NCBI GenBank assembly: GCA_023238725.1
Contig: CM041547.1
Location: 19,787,144-19,851,143, forward strand
Source: Scortum barcoo
Lineage: Eukaryota; Chordata; Actinopteri; Centrarchiformes; Terapontidae
Direction of reading: 5' to 3'
Length of the DNA stretch: 64,000 nt
The translations under genes were made by a program, and so were the position numbers. The notes under the pieces were generated by a model. That model was not told the origin of the DNA. It did not search any database and was given only the letters and a program-made list of their open reading frames with translations. How positions within the stretch are numbered: the first letter of the stretch is position 1; every line of letters begins with the position of its first letter. Of the stretch, positions 48,080-60,642 are shown in pieces.

Positions 48080-50180
48080 TGCCTTTATTGAGTTTTGTCT
48101 TAATCTTGTTTCTTCCGTTTGTTTGCCACATGGGTGTGTGAGAACATTTGGCATTCAATGCCAGTGTTTGCAATGCATGGCAGATGTTAAATGATAGCAC
48201 AATTTTTGTGATGGCTCAAGATGAAATGGCTGATGTGTTTTAAAGATCTGAACAGTGTTGCAGGGTGAGTTATACAGAGGCCTTCCCATCCAGGGGGAAA
48301 TATTTAAGAAAGAATTTCATTCAGAATATTCATTTTTGGATTTAAATATGAGATTATTAGATTATCAATACTGATGAATCAATGCATGAGCTGCATTTTA
48401 CTGTTACAGCTGCTTTAGATGTTTTAGTTTATTCTCTTCTATGTAGAGTTATCTGGTTTAATCCACTGGTTCACAGCCTAGGTAGTCCCCAAACTTCACA
48501 CTGACAAAAAACAAAAAGGCTCTGTACCACAGTTTTAATCCTCAACAGTGTGTCTTATATGCCTGTTAAAAACTAGTATTTGCAGAGTAAAAGGTACTAG
48601 AGTAAATGTATTAGTTATTATCCACCACTGGGCTTTTGAGGGGTTAAACAAGGACACAAATTACAAGCACCTGAGCATTGCTGATTTTTATATGTGTAAC
48701 CAAAGTCTAGTTTCTTATAATCTCAGGGAGAATCTGTGCTATGCTACGCACGTCTGGGCATCAGTTTCCTCTCTGTTGCAGACAGTCATGCAAACAAAGA
48801 CAGGTCAGCCCACAGATGTCAGCTCATTTCGGAAAAGACATATTGGTCATATTGGATGTTTGTTTTTCTAGGTTGCCACAAGGCAGCAAATGTGCACAAT
48901 TAAAGTTGTCCTGAGGTTGAATCCTTGATGTCTGTGCCTGAAACGAGACAGGGCACCAGCATTGACCCAGACAGTGAAATTACACCCCATATAATACTGT
49001 CAGGACCAGTCCAGAATCTAAATATCCAGTCAGAAAAAGCAACAAGAAGATTTTCATATCATAAATTAAGGAAGTTCAAAGGATTGTTTTTTGAAATGTA
49101 ATAAAATGCTGTATATCGTAGGTACAGTGTACCAGATACTGTAATTCAGAATTAACATTACCAGAGATGGACTTCTAATACACCAATAAAACACAAAAGA
49201 ATTAGATGTTTTAAAATTGGTCCCAGATGACAAAAACACACTTCTAGTGGCAAGTGTTTTAAATGAAATAAAATGACATGTTCCTCTCCACTGTATGTAG
49301 CTTTCTGCCACTTTATTGGCAAACCACCCACTTGTTTTGGTATAAATATCCTCCCACATTTTAAATTACCCTCCTACAAATCTTCAAACACACTGGGATT
49401 TGTTTCTAAATGTTGCTTTCTTTATGCAGGAAATCACGGCGGTTTGTCATAAAACAGAGAGCCCTCGGATTAAAATCATGTCACATAATGTGGGACGGTG
49501 GTTTTCTCTGTTTCAGTTTGCATTACATGGTTTTCTCCGCCACATGCACTAAGTAACTTACATGTAAAAGTGTGTGGGCGCGCTGTAAAACTCTGACCTC
49601 TCCAGGTTGCCAGCTGGCATTGCGTATCTTAGATTTCATTCAACTTTTTTATTATTTATGCTAAATTTAAAAGCAAGTAGGGTGGTGACTAATCTACAGC
49701 TATATCCAATCAGTTTATGTCTTTTTTTAGCGTTTAGGCCATTTTTTGCAACTTTTCTTTCATCTTTACACAAATAAACTGCAATTTCAAGATGGAAAAG
49801 ATGAAACTGGGATGCACATGCAAGCAAAGATTCACAATAACAATCTGGTTTCTCAGAGGGAGCTAAAATGACCCAAAAAAGGTGTAAAATATTTGTCATG
49901 AAAGACACTTCCAGTGGCTGATATTTGTGGCTATGAGTCAGCCACATTTGATTTCTCATCACCTGTGCTTTATAACAAATACCCACTGTCTTGGAAGCAG
50001 ACTCCACTCTCTTACTCTGTGTGTTTACTCATGTGAGTGTGTGTCCATTTATGCAAACATGCATATAAAATGTGTTTTTTGGATACATGACTTGCGGAAA
50101 TGTGTATTTCTGCATCTGTGTGGGTGTGTGACACATGATGCCCCAACCAATCCACATACACACCCGACGTCAGGGCCGAG
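48080..50180. other. mgp-bglap intergenic region
   Basis: No gene recognised. AT-rich sequence with no clear repeat. The last 200 bp lead into the bglap promoter, with a CCAAT-containing stretch (CAACCAATCC) near 50148. Confidence 0.5.
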
Positions 50181-50189
50181 GGCCACATC

Positions 50190-50196
50190 TATAAAG
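50190..50196 (+). promoter_or_regulatory. bglap: bglap TATA box
   Basis: TATAAAG, about 130 nt before the ATG, with a CCAAT motif some 40 nt upstream. Transcription is expected to start near 50220. Confidence 0.7.
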
Positions 50197-50320
50197 CGAG
50201 TGTGTTCTTATGTATGTATGTGTAAGAGAAAGAAAAAAGGAGAAAGAAGAGTGACAGAGCTGTTGAAGTCTCCGGTCCTACTTGCTGCCTGATACTGCCA
50301 AAAGAAGAAAGAAGCTGAAG

Positions 50321-51451
50321 ATGAAGACTTTGGCCATCCTGGTTGTCTGCTCACTGGCAGTCCTTTGTCTGACTTCAGGTAAGAGCTGCACCACAGCACT
50401 TACTAACTTGAAGCTATTTATTAAAACTACTGTGTGTGATCATATTACTTCAAGTGTATTCTGTTTGAAAGCTACTGATTGATGTTTTATAACCGAAGAC
50501 AGATGATTGCACTAAAAAGAATAACTTCAAAGGGTGACACTTCCTGAAAGGTTGAAAAAAAAAATCATTATTATCCATTTTTTCTTATATTTTCTTTCAT
50601 GTTTGACAGATACATCCGCTGGCTCCCAGCCTGCCAGTGACAACCCTGCTCAGGAGGGTAAGATCATGTTTTTTACTGTATCATCAATGATAGATTTAGA
50701 TGTTATATATTTGAGTCAGTTTTATAAATGCTGAACTAAATGATTCCCACAGTTTGGCTGGAAAAACATTTTGTGTAATGCACGTCTAAGGAACATTTAA
50801 ATTTACCTCATCAAAATACTGCAAAAAAAACAACAATATTTTTCTTTACATGATTTACTGGCAGTATCTGGGCTGTGGATTAATACAAAACAGTTCTTGA
50901 TTTCCACATAGTTGCTTTCTATAAATTGAATCCTCCATGTGCATTTGATTTTGGTTTGATTGATGGATATCATGTGTATTTATCCATTAAGACACAGTCG
51001 TGTTTAATGTGCATTTTCTGCAGGTCCCTTCGTGGAGAGGGAGCAGGCCTCCACTGTGGTGAGACAGAAGAGAGCTGCTGGAGAGTTGTCCCTGACCCAG
51101 CTGGAGAGGTATTTCAAACCTCCTTTGCTTTCACATCACCTATAAGAAGCAGTGGGCAAGGGTGCTCAAATATCAGCATCAAATCCACTCGCACTCTGTG
51201 GATTTGTGGACACTCTATCTATCATGGTCAAGTGATGTGCTATAAAGTGTTGGTGGATGATCTCTAAAGATTAAATTATACATGACTCGACGCATGCTGA
51301 ATATCATAAATAACATCTACGGTGTGTTTTGCCTCTCTCTCCACTCAGCCTGAGAGAAGTGTGTGAGGCCAACCTGGCTTGTGAGGACATGATGGACACT
51401 CAAGGGATCATCGCCGCCTACACTGCCTACTACGGACCAATCCCCTATTAG
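50321..51451 (+). CDS. bglap: Osteocalcin (bone Gla protein)
   Basis: Prepro-osteocalcin of 97 residues, the abundant vitamin-K-dependent calcium- and hydroxyapatite-binding protein secreted by osteoblasts. Coding exons 50321-50378, 50610-50657, 51024-51108 and 51349-51451 (TAG), phases 1, 1, 2. The signal peptide is MKTLAILVVCSLAVLCLTS. A short acidic propeptide carries the carboxylase-recognition pattern FVEREQA (Phe and Ala six apart) and ends at the furin site RQKR. The mature chain is 45 residues: AAGELSLTQLE at the start, Gla candidates E11, E15 and E18, disulphide C17-C23, and the C-terminal end IIAAYTAYYGPIPY. E/C spacing equals human osteocalcin (E17, E21, E24; C23, C29). ATG choice is set by the signal peptide. 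AATAAA lies at 51713. Confidence 0.98.
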
Positions 51452-51712
51452 AAGCCAAACTACGACAACTGATTGCTCCTTACAACTGTGGGCTTTTTTT
51501 TTCTTTTTCTAAATTTTTTTAAATTTCCAAAGTTGGGGCAGTAAAAGTGAAAGATGTGGAGAAAAAGACGCAAGCAGATGTGTGAGAGTGGAGGAACCAT
51601 ATCAGCATGTGAATTTATTTTTCCACCCTGCATAGACCCACAGAATTGCCTCTTTATTGCTCTATCATTTCTTTTAGCCTGTAGAGTAGTGTGATGACAT
51701 TAAACACTAATG

Positions 51713-51718
51713 AATAAA
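51713..51718 (+). terminator. bglap: bglap polyadenylation signal
   Basis: AATAAA about 260 nt after the stop codon, followed by GTGTGTTCG. Confidence 0.75.
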
Positions 51719-53253
51719 ACTCTGTGTGTTCGCCTATCACTTACTAATGGAACTGCTGTGACAAGTTGTGACCACTAGGTGTCCCTGTTGCAATATGTAG
51801 TGATGGGAGTTTACATTATTGTATCCTGTATACAACTACGGGCTTACAAGACACCTGAATTTATACAACGCAGATCCAGTCCAGAGTGCTTTGTATACAT
51901 TTTCAACAACATGCCAGTTTGATCATCTCCAATAAAACTTGGAAGTCAACACAGGCTAATTTAAAATCCATAGTATAATTATATATAAGTACATGTAATA
52001 AAAACTATTGAGATTGATTTAATTGTGTTCTTATAGCAAAAGCAGACTGTTTCTGTATATAATAGATGCAAAAAATTCAAAGACAATCTGGTCTCTACAG
52101 GTTAGAGAAGTTGGTCCATGTTTCAGAAAGAGCTAGAATTCCCTTCCAGGAATGGTGAGGGGGTTCACGTGCCAAAATTGCCATGCAGGCGATTATATGT
52201 GAGAAAGACAAAAAGTCAGTTGACAGTTGACATCTGTTTCAAACCATAAAGTGCGAGTAGGAGGCGAGATCCACCTTCCCCTGAAACAAAACATTTTTTA
52301 TTCTTAGTATATATTAATTTTTCTTAGTCTAAACTATCAAGGCACCGAAAAAGTGAACTGTCATGAGCTGTTGCTTTCAAAACAGGGAAACATCGTGGAT
52401 ATAAAATGCTTTGATTCAGCAAAATTTTTGTATCAGATTGGTGAGTGGACAAAAGCTCATACTGAAGTAAATACAAATGAAGTAGTCCATCATTTGAATC
52501 AAAGTAGCAAACTTAAACATCATCATTATTGAGCAATCACTCCAATTTATATTCATCTGTAACTGAAAGTGGGTTTTTGCGACACAAAGAAAATGCTACT
52601 AGCTTTCCACAGCTCACACAATCTGTTCTCCCCCTGAATGTCTTTGAATCTAACAACCTGCTGCTCAGCTGTGAAATGCAGGATCTTTGGCTTCCAGATA
52701 AATGAAATATATTAAATGATTGAGGGCCAGACCTTTTGTTTGATGTGCACATATATTCATATTTCTTTGACCTAGACAAAGCAAAATGTTGATGCTATTC
52801 CTGCAGATAAAAACCTCTTGAATTTAGAGTAAATGCACTTTCTCCATTAGTACCTCTCACATGTCAAAGTCTGTGACTTCAGATACTGAAAGACAAAAGC
52901 AAATGGACTCCTAACACATCGTGAAGCCCATCAGCGAGCCTCTGCAGTATATTTTGCCGAGGTTGATCTTTCATCTCTGATGCTGCCCCTAGTGAAGTGT
53001 ATCTGTTTTGATACAGTTAGGCTCTGTTCCACCTTGGCCTTGATGTTTACAGTGCGTGAGTATCTAGTCAGACAAGTCTCTCACTCTGCTGAAACTATTT
53101 TTCACTCATTATCTCCTCATCTGTGTCATTCTTGTCAGCCTTTCCTGGAAAATTACCGTGCATGAGATGGTGACTGAGATAACACAGAAAGAAACAGAGA
53201 CAAGATTCACATAACTAATGAGACAGAAAAAAAAAACAAATTATAACAAATAA

Positions 53254-53275
53254 TGTGTGTGTGTGTGTGTGTGTG
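53254..53275. repeat. (GT)n microsatellite
   Basis: About 11 GT units. Confidence 0.85.
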
Positions 53276-53464
53276 AACGAGATGAAAAAATAAAAAAAGA
53301 TGAAGGCTGACAACAAGCAGAAGGGTTTAACATGAAAGGATAAATGACCCAATCAAAACAGACATGGGAGCTGAACACAAAAGTTATTATTGTCGTCTGG
53401 ATGAAAATAAAGCTTGCTTGCACTGACGTCAGTCTCATGTCTTTATAAAAAAAAGGAACTACAG

Positions 53465-53660
53465 TCAGTCTTTGGATAGCTTAGCTAAGCACAAATACTG
53501 GACACAGATGGAAACGGCTAGGCTGGCACTGTCCAAAGGTAACAAAATCAGGACTTCTAAATCTCATAATTTAAAATGTTTTATTGTGTTTGTTCAATCT
53601 GCACAAAAACCATGTAAAAACTGGGACTACCCATTCATCTGAGAAAAAAGGAAACTCCCA
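53465..53660. repeat. Degenerate copy of the 41254 repeat family
   Basis: Shares AGCTTAGCTAAGCACAAA, GGCACTGTCCAAAGGTAACA and AAATCTCATAATTTAAAATG-like phrases with that family. Terminal repeats are not evident, so it is probably truncated. Confidence 0.5.
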
Positions 53661-55030
53661 GTTATGTAAAAATACATGCTCTCCTTGCAGTTAGAAAGAA
53701 CTTACCAACCACAGCACTCACTGCCTCAAACAACCACCCATGTGCGTCCATGAAGAAGACGTGAATAGCCTGTGTTTCTTAGGAGATTGGGATTAGGGTC
53801 TATGGTAGTAAGGGATTAATCCCCTAAAAACACAAAGCTATTCACATTTTCTTCATGAATACATATGGAGTGGTGCAGTTGTTGTTTTCTGTTTAACTGC
53901 AGGGGGATTGTGTATTTTTGGATAAATGAACCATCGGACCGATTGGAATTTGTTTTCCGTCTGTTTGACTGAGGGGCTGTCAGTCCACTGGGACAGCTTT
54001 GGGAATTATGGGGGTGTCGGACAAATAGGCCGTCAGAACAATGTTTGCTGTTTTACTGGGGGTTATGTGCCTGGCTGGGAGGAGTTGTTTCCTAGGGCCT
54101 CCGCTGGTTGCCGCACTTAAATTGCCAGACATACTAATTAGTGGGCTTCATAACGGGTGGTTGGCGAAATATGTCACATTTCCCCAAGCTTTAAATCATC
54201 CCATTAACTTTCTTGATTCTAGATTCTAGAGATGGTTTCCAAAAATGCTTTATTTCATATATTCTCAGTAATCTGTTCTCATACTGCGTAATCAGCTCAC
54301 AAACCAAGCTTTATTTTGTCGAAATGAAGAAGTCATAGGCTTCATGGTATGCCAATGAAGTATCGATGATAACACGGATAACCAGCAGTCTCAGGAAGTT
54401 CCCCAGATTTGGATTCATACTGAAATGTTTAAAATGTCAGGAATGAAGTGACAGTGTTTTTTTTTTCATTTCCCACTTTGTTTCCTCATCAGAAATGCAC
54501 CACCATTCCCTTCACATTCCCTTGCACTTTGCTATTCGATTTTTACTATCACCATACGACAGTGTCATTTTAGATCTAGAACTGTCTGTGATTCGATGAC
54601 TGGAAGCATGTGTTTGTTTGTGGCTGGTCCACATACCTGTTAACTTCTAGGAAGAATAAGACTAAAGGCACATGCACAAACAACCAGTCTCACGATAGTA
54701 TGAAACATGAGCTCATGTGCAACAGTGCTGGCGTAAGGATGTCTGTCTCTAGTGACACATTTGTATTGCAGTATACTAATTTGTTCCCCCAGTTTCACAA
54801 ATTGTAGCTCATGTCACATTTTGCCATAACTGATCAAATGGTTAAGACGTGTAAGATCATTCTTTTTTTGTCCAAAAATCAGAACTTTGATTGTTTGTTG
54901 ATTGTAAAAAAATAAATAAAAAAAATATTTTATTAACAATGTGGTGTGACCTTCTCCAGTTGTGTCTAACAACTCCATGCTGCATGATGAAAGCCATCAT
55001 TTGAATTGTTTAAGGTGTAGCTAATTCTGA

Positions 55031-55444
55031 CTGTTAGCACAACACAAAGTTGGCCCCTCCTTCCCAGCTCAAAGCGCACACACCTCTACTGATCCAACAT
55101 GCTTACTAACAGGCAACTAGTCACCAACTATTTCGTCCTGCCCCATGTGCTGTTATTGAAGTGTCCTGAACACAGCAAAATAAAAAAAAAATCCAGGGTC
55201 TCAGGTCTCAGGGTGTGCAGAGGGATTATTTCCATGTGACATTGTTTTTTAGGGAAATCATACCCATTATACCTTTAACATTGAACATTTTGGAGTTCCA
55301 TATATTGTTCTGTATACTTGAGGCTGAAACATCCCTTCCTGGAGTGAACTGGAGTGTTACAGGAGGTTTATAAAATTATGCTTTCATGCAGTGACTAACT
55401 AACAATCTAGATTATTTTTGTCTGGGCAATACATGATCCAGTAA
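55031..55444 (+). repeat. Direct repeat, copy 1 (upstream of phafin gene)
   Basis: Begins CTGTTAGCACAACACAAAG and ends GCAATACATGATCCAGTAA. It is near-identical to 58141-58610. Compared with copy 2 it lacks about 50 bp (at GTGTGCAG/AGGGATT) and a few bases near CTGCCCCATG. Confidence 0.9.
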
Positions 55445-55864
55445 GGTCAGTAAAACTGATACTGTTAGTATATTACTGAGTGTTTAATCTATAACATGTA
55501 CTGTATTTTATTAGTTAATTATATGCTTTGCAAATTCCTTACCTAGAAAATAAACAAGGAATTGCATCTGTTATAATAGTATAAATGAGAAAAAAATGCC
55601 AATACTCAATAAATCATATGTACATCAAAACTATATTTAAGTAAATGTACATTGTTAATTTTCCCCTCTGGTGTCATGTCAGTAAATAAAATTTTAAAGG
55701 TGCTTCACCGTCCTGCCCCACACCTCTCCCTCTCTTTTTCTTGTTTAACATGTTTGCCTTCTTAACATGGGAAGTCCCGTTGCGTCATCAGTGATACGAC
55801 TTAAACACTGCACTCTGCCACCTGGCTCACTTATGATCTGTGCTGCAACAGATACACGGTCAGC

Positions 55865-57179
55865 ATGATGGACCAGTTAACATTTGAAAGGGAGAACAGT
55901 GAGCGTATCCGAGCAGTGGAGATTTCATTTGGTGCTTCGGGCAGGCCCTTGTCCAAACCGGGCCGGATTCTGCTGGGAGAGGGCCGTCTGATTAAACAGG
56001 GTCGTCGGAAGCCCCAGCCCAAGGCTTTCTTCCTCTTCAACGATGTGTTGGTGTACGGCAGCATCCTTCTGTATGGCAGATGGCACAAAAAACAGAAGAT
56101 CATCCCTCTAGGTGAGCAACTCATCTGCTTCTCCTGCGACTGAGCAAAACACTTGATCCAGTCAGACAGAACTTGTCCCCTGCAGGGAGAGATAATAATC
56201 AAACTGGCATTTGTATAACTTTAAACAGTGAAATGATGGGATGATAAGGTGATATAACACACATTATTGGTGCTAATCCAGTATCAAAAAACCTATCCAT
56301 GCCACAAAATATGCACAAATGAAAGAAAAATTATTTTCTCAATTTGTCGACATGATAGCCAAACAGTTTAGTTTCGTGTGCAGACATTTTGAAATATGTG
56401 ATACTGTTCATGGAAATGCCAGAGACTTTGCCGGAGACAGTTTTTTAACTCTTTGAGTGCCACAAAACGAAATCCTATTCCCCTCCACTTTGTTTATGCA
56501 GCTAGGGTAGGGCAGGCTTTAGTTTCAGAAAACAAAATGATTCTCTTTGCATTGTTATCAACCTACCATCCTTACTGTGATTTCAGAGGACATCAAGCTA
56601 GAGGACATGGAGGACGGAGTGGTACTGAGGAACCAATGGCTGATCCGCACACCACGCAAGTCCTTTTTTGTGTCCGCCCCTTCAAGCGAGGAGAAGCAGG
56701 CTTGGATCAAGCACATTGAAGACTGCCAGTCAAGCCTACTGCAAGGCGGCAGCTGCAAACCTGGTTCCACCTTTGCTGTTTCCTGGATCCCAGACCAGGC
56801 CGCCTTCAGATGCATGCGCTGCTTCAACAAGTTCACTCAGACCAGGCGGCGACACCACTGTCGACAATGTGGCTTTTTGGTCTGCAATTCCTGCTCCAAG
56901 CAGCGGGCAGTGATTGGCCACATTCACCCCACTAAGAAGCTGAGGGTCTGCCGTCTCTGCCACGCTACGAATGAGGAAGATGAGGTATCTCGCCAGAGGG
57001 GAGACAGCACTGGAAAGAGCAGCTCAGAGGAGGATGATTTGGCAGCATCCAGTGATGAAAATGAGGAAAAGGAGATGGCAGAGCAGTTCGCCCAAAGCTG
57101 CTGGCTGGACTCCAATCTGGGCACCTGGGGACGGATGGGCACCTACGTTTATCCAAAACCAATGCATCTGCGGCCCTAG
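55865..57179 (+). CDS. plekhf1: Phafin-like PH and FYVE domain protein
   Basis: A 279-residue endosomal adaptor of the PLEKHF (phafin) family, binding phosphatidylinositol 3-phosphate on endosomes and lysosomes. Exons 55865-56111 and 56587-57179 (TAG), phase 1, joined as IIPL-E-DIKLEDMEDG. A PH domain (about residues 37-130; GRILLGEGRLIKQGRRKP, FFLFNDVLVYGS, RTPRKSFFVSA) precedes a complete FYVE domain: WIPD 149-152, RRRHHCRQCG 169-178 and RVC 202-204, with eight zinc-ligand Cys. An acidic Ser/Glu/Asp tail follows. GASG, LLGEG and YGSI lean towards PLEKHF1 over PLEKHF2, but the C-terminus (GTYVYPKPMHLRP) matches neither as I recall them, so it may be a fish-specific paralogue. The coding intron is unexpected: human PLEKHF1/2 have, as far as I know, a single coding exon. 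Two adjacent ATGs open the frame. Confidence 0.9.
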
Positions 57180-57587
57180 GAAAACAAAACCACACCAAGA
57201 CTGCAACTGTCTTTCAGATATAACTAATGTTCTCCATCTTTACATGTGATATTACATATTAATCCAAAGAGTATTGGACTTTTGAGTGGATAAAGATGAC
57301 ACGAAACTCATCCGGTTAAATGCAATAGAGGAATGTTAGAAGTCAATAGATGAACTCCTTAAAAAAGAGTTGTGTATTATATTTGTATCTTTTTACTGCT
57401 GTCATTACTACACTGTTTTCCCACTGCAGTTGGTTTATGAAGTAATTATAGAATGTCAGACAATGATGAGACGAATAGTTCAAGCCACTGGTGAATGAAA
57501 TGTGTGTGTGTTGCTGTTGTATACATGTGAAAAAGCGTTTGGACTTCATATCTGCTCTTAGATTCTGCCTTTAAGTTATCCAGGAAC

Positions 57588-57593
57588 AATAAA
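57588..57593 (+). terminator. Phafin gene polyadenylation signal
   Basis: AATAAA about 410 nt after the stop codon. Confidence 0.6.
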
Positions 57594-57619
57594 TCACTGA
57601 CAAAGCTGATAAAGCATCT

Positions 57620-60540
57620 GTGTCTGCTGGGATGATTTTGAGTATTGAGTCATGTTGGATGACACAATAATACTTCTTCTGTCATGATTCCAATACATAC
57701 ATTTAAATACCCCTTAAAACTGTGAAATAAATAACCACATGAATAAAGAAAGGAACCTGCATGAATGAAACAATCATTTATGAAATAATCGTGTCACTCA
57801 AGCCAACAGGGGCTAGCTGATACAGCTGATCCAGTGTTTTGTAAGAAAAAGTATAGAAGCTACAGAAATGTTGGCACAGTGCCTGTACTGTGTTTATTTA
57901 TAGCAATGGCCTCGAGTTGATTCAGAACAATGTTGGTATTGTTGCTGCTCAAGCTAACAGGAATTAACTGGTAAATTTGGTTGAAGCTGCAGTCACATAC
58001 CCCCAAAGACAGGGTGTATGTAATGGGCTGAAAGGTGAGTCGGCCATACCGCTGATAAAATCACGTTTGTAACAGAGGCACAAAACAAAATGCGTCATTA
58101 ATATTTATTTAAAGGCATAATGAGTAGGATTTGTCGGCTACTGTTAGCACAACACAAAGTTGGCCCCTCCTTCCCAGCTCAAAGCGCACACACCTCTGCT
58201 GATCCCACATGCTTACTAACAGGCAACTAGTCACCAACTCCTTAGTCCCGCCTTCACACCCCATGTGCTGTTATTGAAGTGTCCTGAACACAGCAAAATA
58301 AAAAAAAAATCCAGGGTCTCAGGTCTCAGGGTGTGCAGAAGCAGACACCACCACACACTTCTAGTAGATCATAACTGCTGGTTGAGAGGGATTATTTTGA
58401 TATGGCATTGTTTTTTAGGGAAATCATACCCATTATACCTTTAACATTGAACATTTTGGAGTTCCATATATTGTTCTGTATACTTGAGGCTGAAACATCC
58501 CTTCCTGGAGTGAACTGGAGTGTTACAGGAGGTTTATAAAATTATGCTTCATGCAGTGACTAACTAACAATCTAGATTATTTTTTGTCTGGGCAATACAT
58601 GACCCAGTAATACTGATCCAATCAGTGAATAAATACGTCAACAAAGAGATACTGAAGTGATGACTATAGATGTTAAAACATTGATGCATGAGCTACTTTT
58701 AACAGGAGTAGTCCATATAGCACTACAGCGAGAACAGTGATATTTTGTTGTAGAAAGAGGACTTCCCCAGAGGTGCTTCCCAAACATTGAAGTTTGCTTT
58801 TATTGTATTCAATGAATTGATTCTCTTTGCTAAACATTCTGTTCACATGTGAGGTGAAGGTGGTGAAGGTGATTTCCATTGGTGGTGGCTTTGTCAGTAA
58901 TAGAGAAGGCATTAAGTGGATAATCTCTCATTAAATATGTCAACAAAAACTGGGTTTTCTGTCTCTTCCTGTATGTGTATGTGCCTGAGAGGCAAAAACA
59001 GTCCAGAATGGCCAAGATTATTTGAACTTCAACCACCACGATCAGTGCTTCTGAGTAAACATTTGACAGGGGTGACATTCATCTGAGTATTCAATTGGCT
59101 TTTATAAACACATGGTAAAAACTGTAACAGAGCCAAATCCTGTCTAAGAATGTGTGAGTCATTTCACTGAATAATGTCAAACCTGTTCTGACTTCTCACA
59201 AGGAACAAGGAAACGCAGCCTATTTTCCTGTAAAACAGTTGACCCATTTTATTATTATTTGATCTCTAATCAATTAATAAACTTGGTCGACCACTCCTTT
59301 TGGAGTATTTCATCACGAGGCACGTTCGTAATTATACAAATATACCCAGCGGCACTCTGCTGACACTCAAGTCTTTCCAGACAATGTGAAAACTTCCCTG
59401 AGAAATGTTCATGTCATTACTATGCACCACAGCAACACATTCTCACAATAATATAACAAAAAGGCACCATAATAAATAAATATAGATGACATATAGAGAA
59501 AATGTGCTGCAAAAGGTCACTGGGGGGTTAACGACACATATGCCATTGCTTTTAATGCTGTGGGAGTTTGACAGTTACTATAGCGACATCTCTTGGCAAA
59601 ATGTGTTATTGCACTGTAGAGAAGGCTTAAATGAGTGTGTCAAAGTAAAACTGTATTCACTGCTGTCACATGTGATGCTTATTCAGATTTACTGTAATAT
59701 GAACAGCTTAATTGTAAAAAAAAAACGCATTAACTCTGTCTGACTCGCATTAAAAGTGGCATTATGACAGACATTTAAATCTATAATAGGTGCGAAATTG
59801 CAAAGCAAAGAAAAAAGCTAATAAACAAAACAATAAACAATAAATAAACAAAAATATGTTTTGTTCTTTTGGGTATGTTTTTTTTCGTATGTTCTTTTGC
59901 AACTTTTATAACAAGATGATGAGTTTTATCAACACTTTCATTCACATGCACAATGTCGGTGTAGATCCTGTTTGTTCCCTACAGCTTATTTCTTCTGACT
60001 TTATTAAATAGCCTCTTCGTCAGCACAACAGGAGCAGTCATGGGCCGCATGTTGCACAGGTAGTAAGCTTCAAACAAAGATTTAATATGGGCAATAGATA
60101 TTAAACAGTTTCTTTATCAGAATCAGAGTCTGACAATATATTTATATATTGTGATATTATTGTGCGAATAGAAGTTCCTCATCCATACCCATTGATGTAT
60201 TTACATAATAGTTTTGTTGACTTATTTAGATTGGAGAGACTAATTAGATCACCAGAGTTTAATTTAAAGGTATGCTCACAAGACCATTTCAGTGAAATAT
60301 ATTAGTTAATATTTAGAAAATAATATTGATGAGTTAAAATTTTGTTTTCCCCACTGATCTGGAATTGTGTAAAATGTATCTCGGAACTTTGGTTTTGCCG
60401 ATAATGCAATTATGTTAAACCATTTTTTTAAAGTGTAAATATAATAAAATATTTAGTGATCCAAACAGTGATCCAAACACAGTCAATAAAGAAATTAAAT
60501 ACCAATAATGTTTTTATTCTTAAAAAAAAAAAAAACTAAA
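57620..60540. other. Intergenic region between phafin gene and wbp11
   Basis: AT-rich, with direct-repeat copy 2/MITE at 58109-58610 and no supported ORF. An A/T-rich block at about 59800-60540 precedes the wbp11 promoter. Confidence 0.5.
58141..58610 (+). repeat. Direct repeat, copy 2 (downstream of phafin gene), includes a MITE
   Basis: Same orientation as copy 1. Here inverted ends are visible: TTAAAGGCATAATGAGTAGG at 58109 against CATACCCATTATACCTTTAA ending at 58444, so the first about 300 bp are part of a MITE. Homology with copy 1 continues some 165 bp beyond the MITE end. Confidence 0.88.
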
Positions 60541-60543
60541 CAA

Positions 60544-60642
60544 GGAAGTGTTGCTCGCAGCGTATCACAGTAACGCGTTTTGATGACGTCAAATGAAGCT
60601 CTTCCGCTCTTCTTCGCGGCAGTAAACATGGCGGACGGCTAG
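60544..60642 (+). promoter_or_regulatory. wbp11: wbp11 promoter: ETS, CRE and YY1-like motifs
   Basis: TATA-less. It contains GGAAGTG (ETS type, about 60544), a perfect CRE palindrome TGACGTCA at 60584-60591 and AACATGGCGG at about 60625, which resembles a YY1 site. These are typical of housekeeping promoters. If transcribed, the ATG at 60628 opens a four-codon uORF ending at TAG 60640-60642. Confidence 0.65.

Larger units (their letters stand above)
51720..55860. other. bglap to phafin intergenic region
   Basis: No gene supported. Contains a (GT)n tract at 53254-53275, a degenerate dispersed repeat at 53465-53660 and the first copy of a direct repeat at 55031-55444. An open stretch around 53926-54230 has no recognisable protein. 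Confidence 0.5.

Noticed and set aside
53926..54230. Overlapping short ORFs that looked like a transposon protein fragment
   Set aside because: No reverse-transcriptase or transposase motif could be identified, and composition is ordinary.
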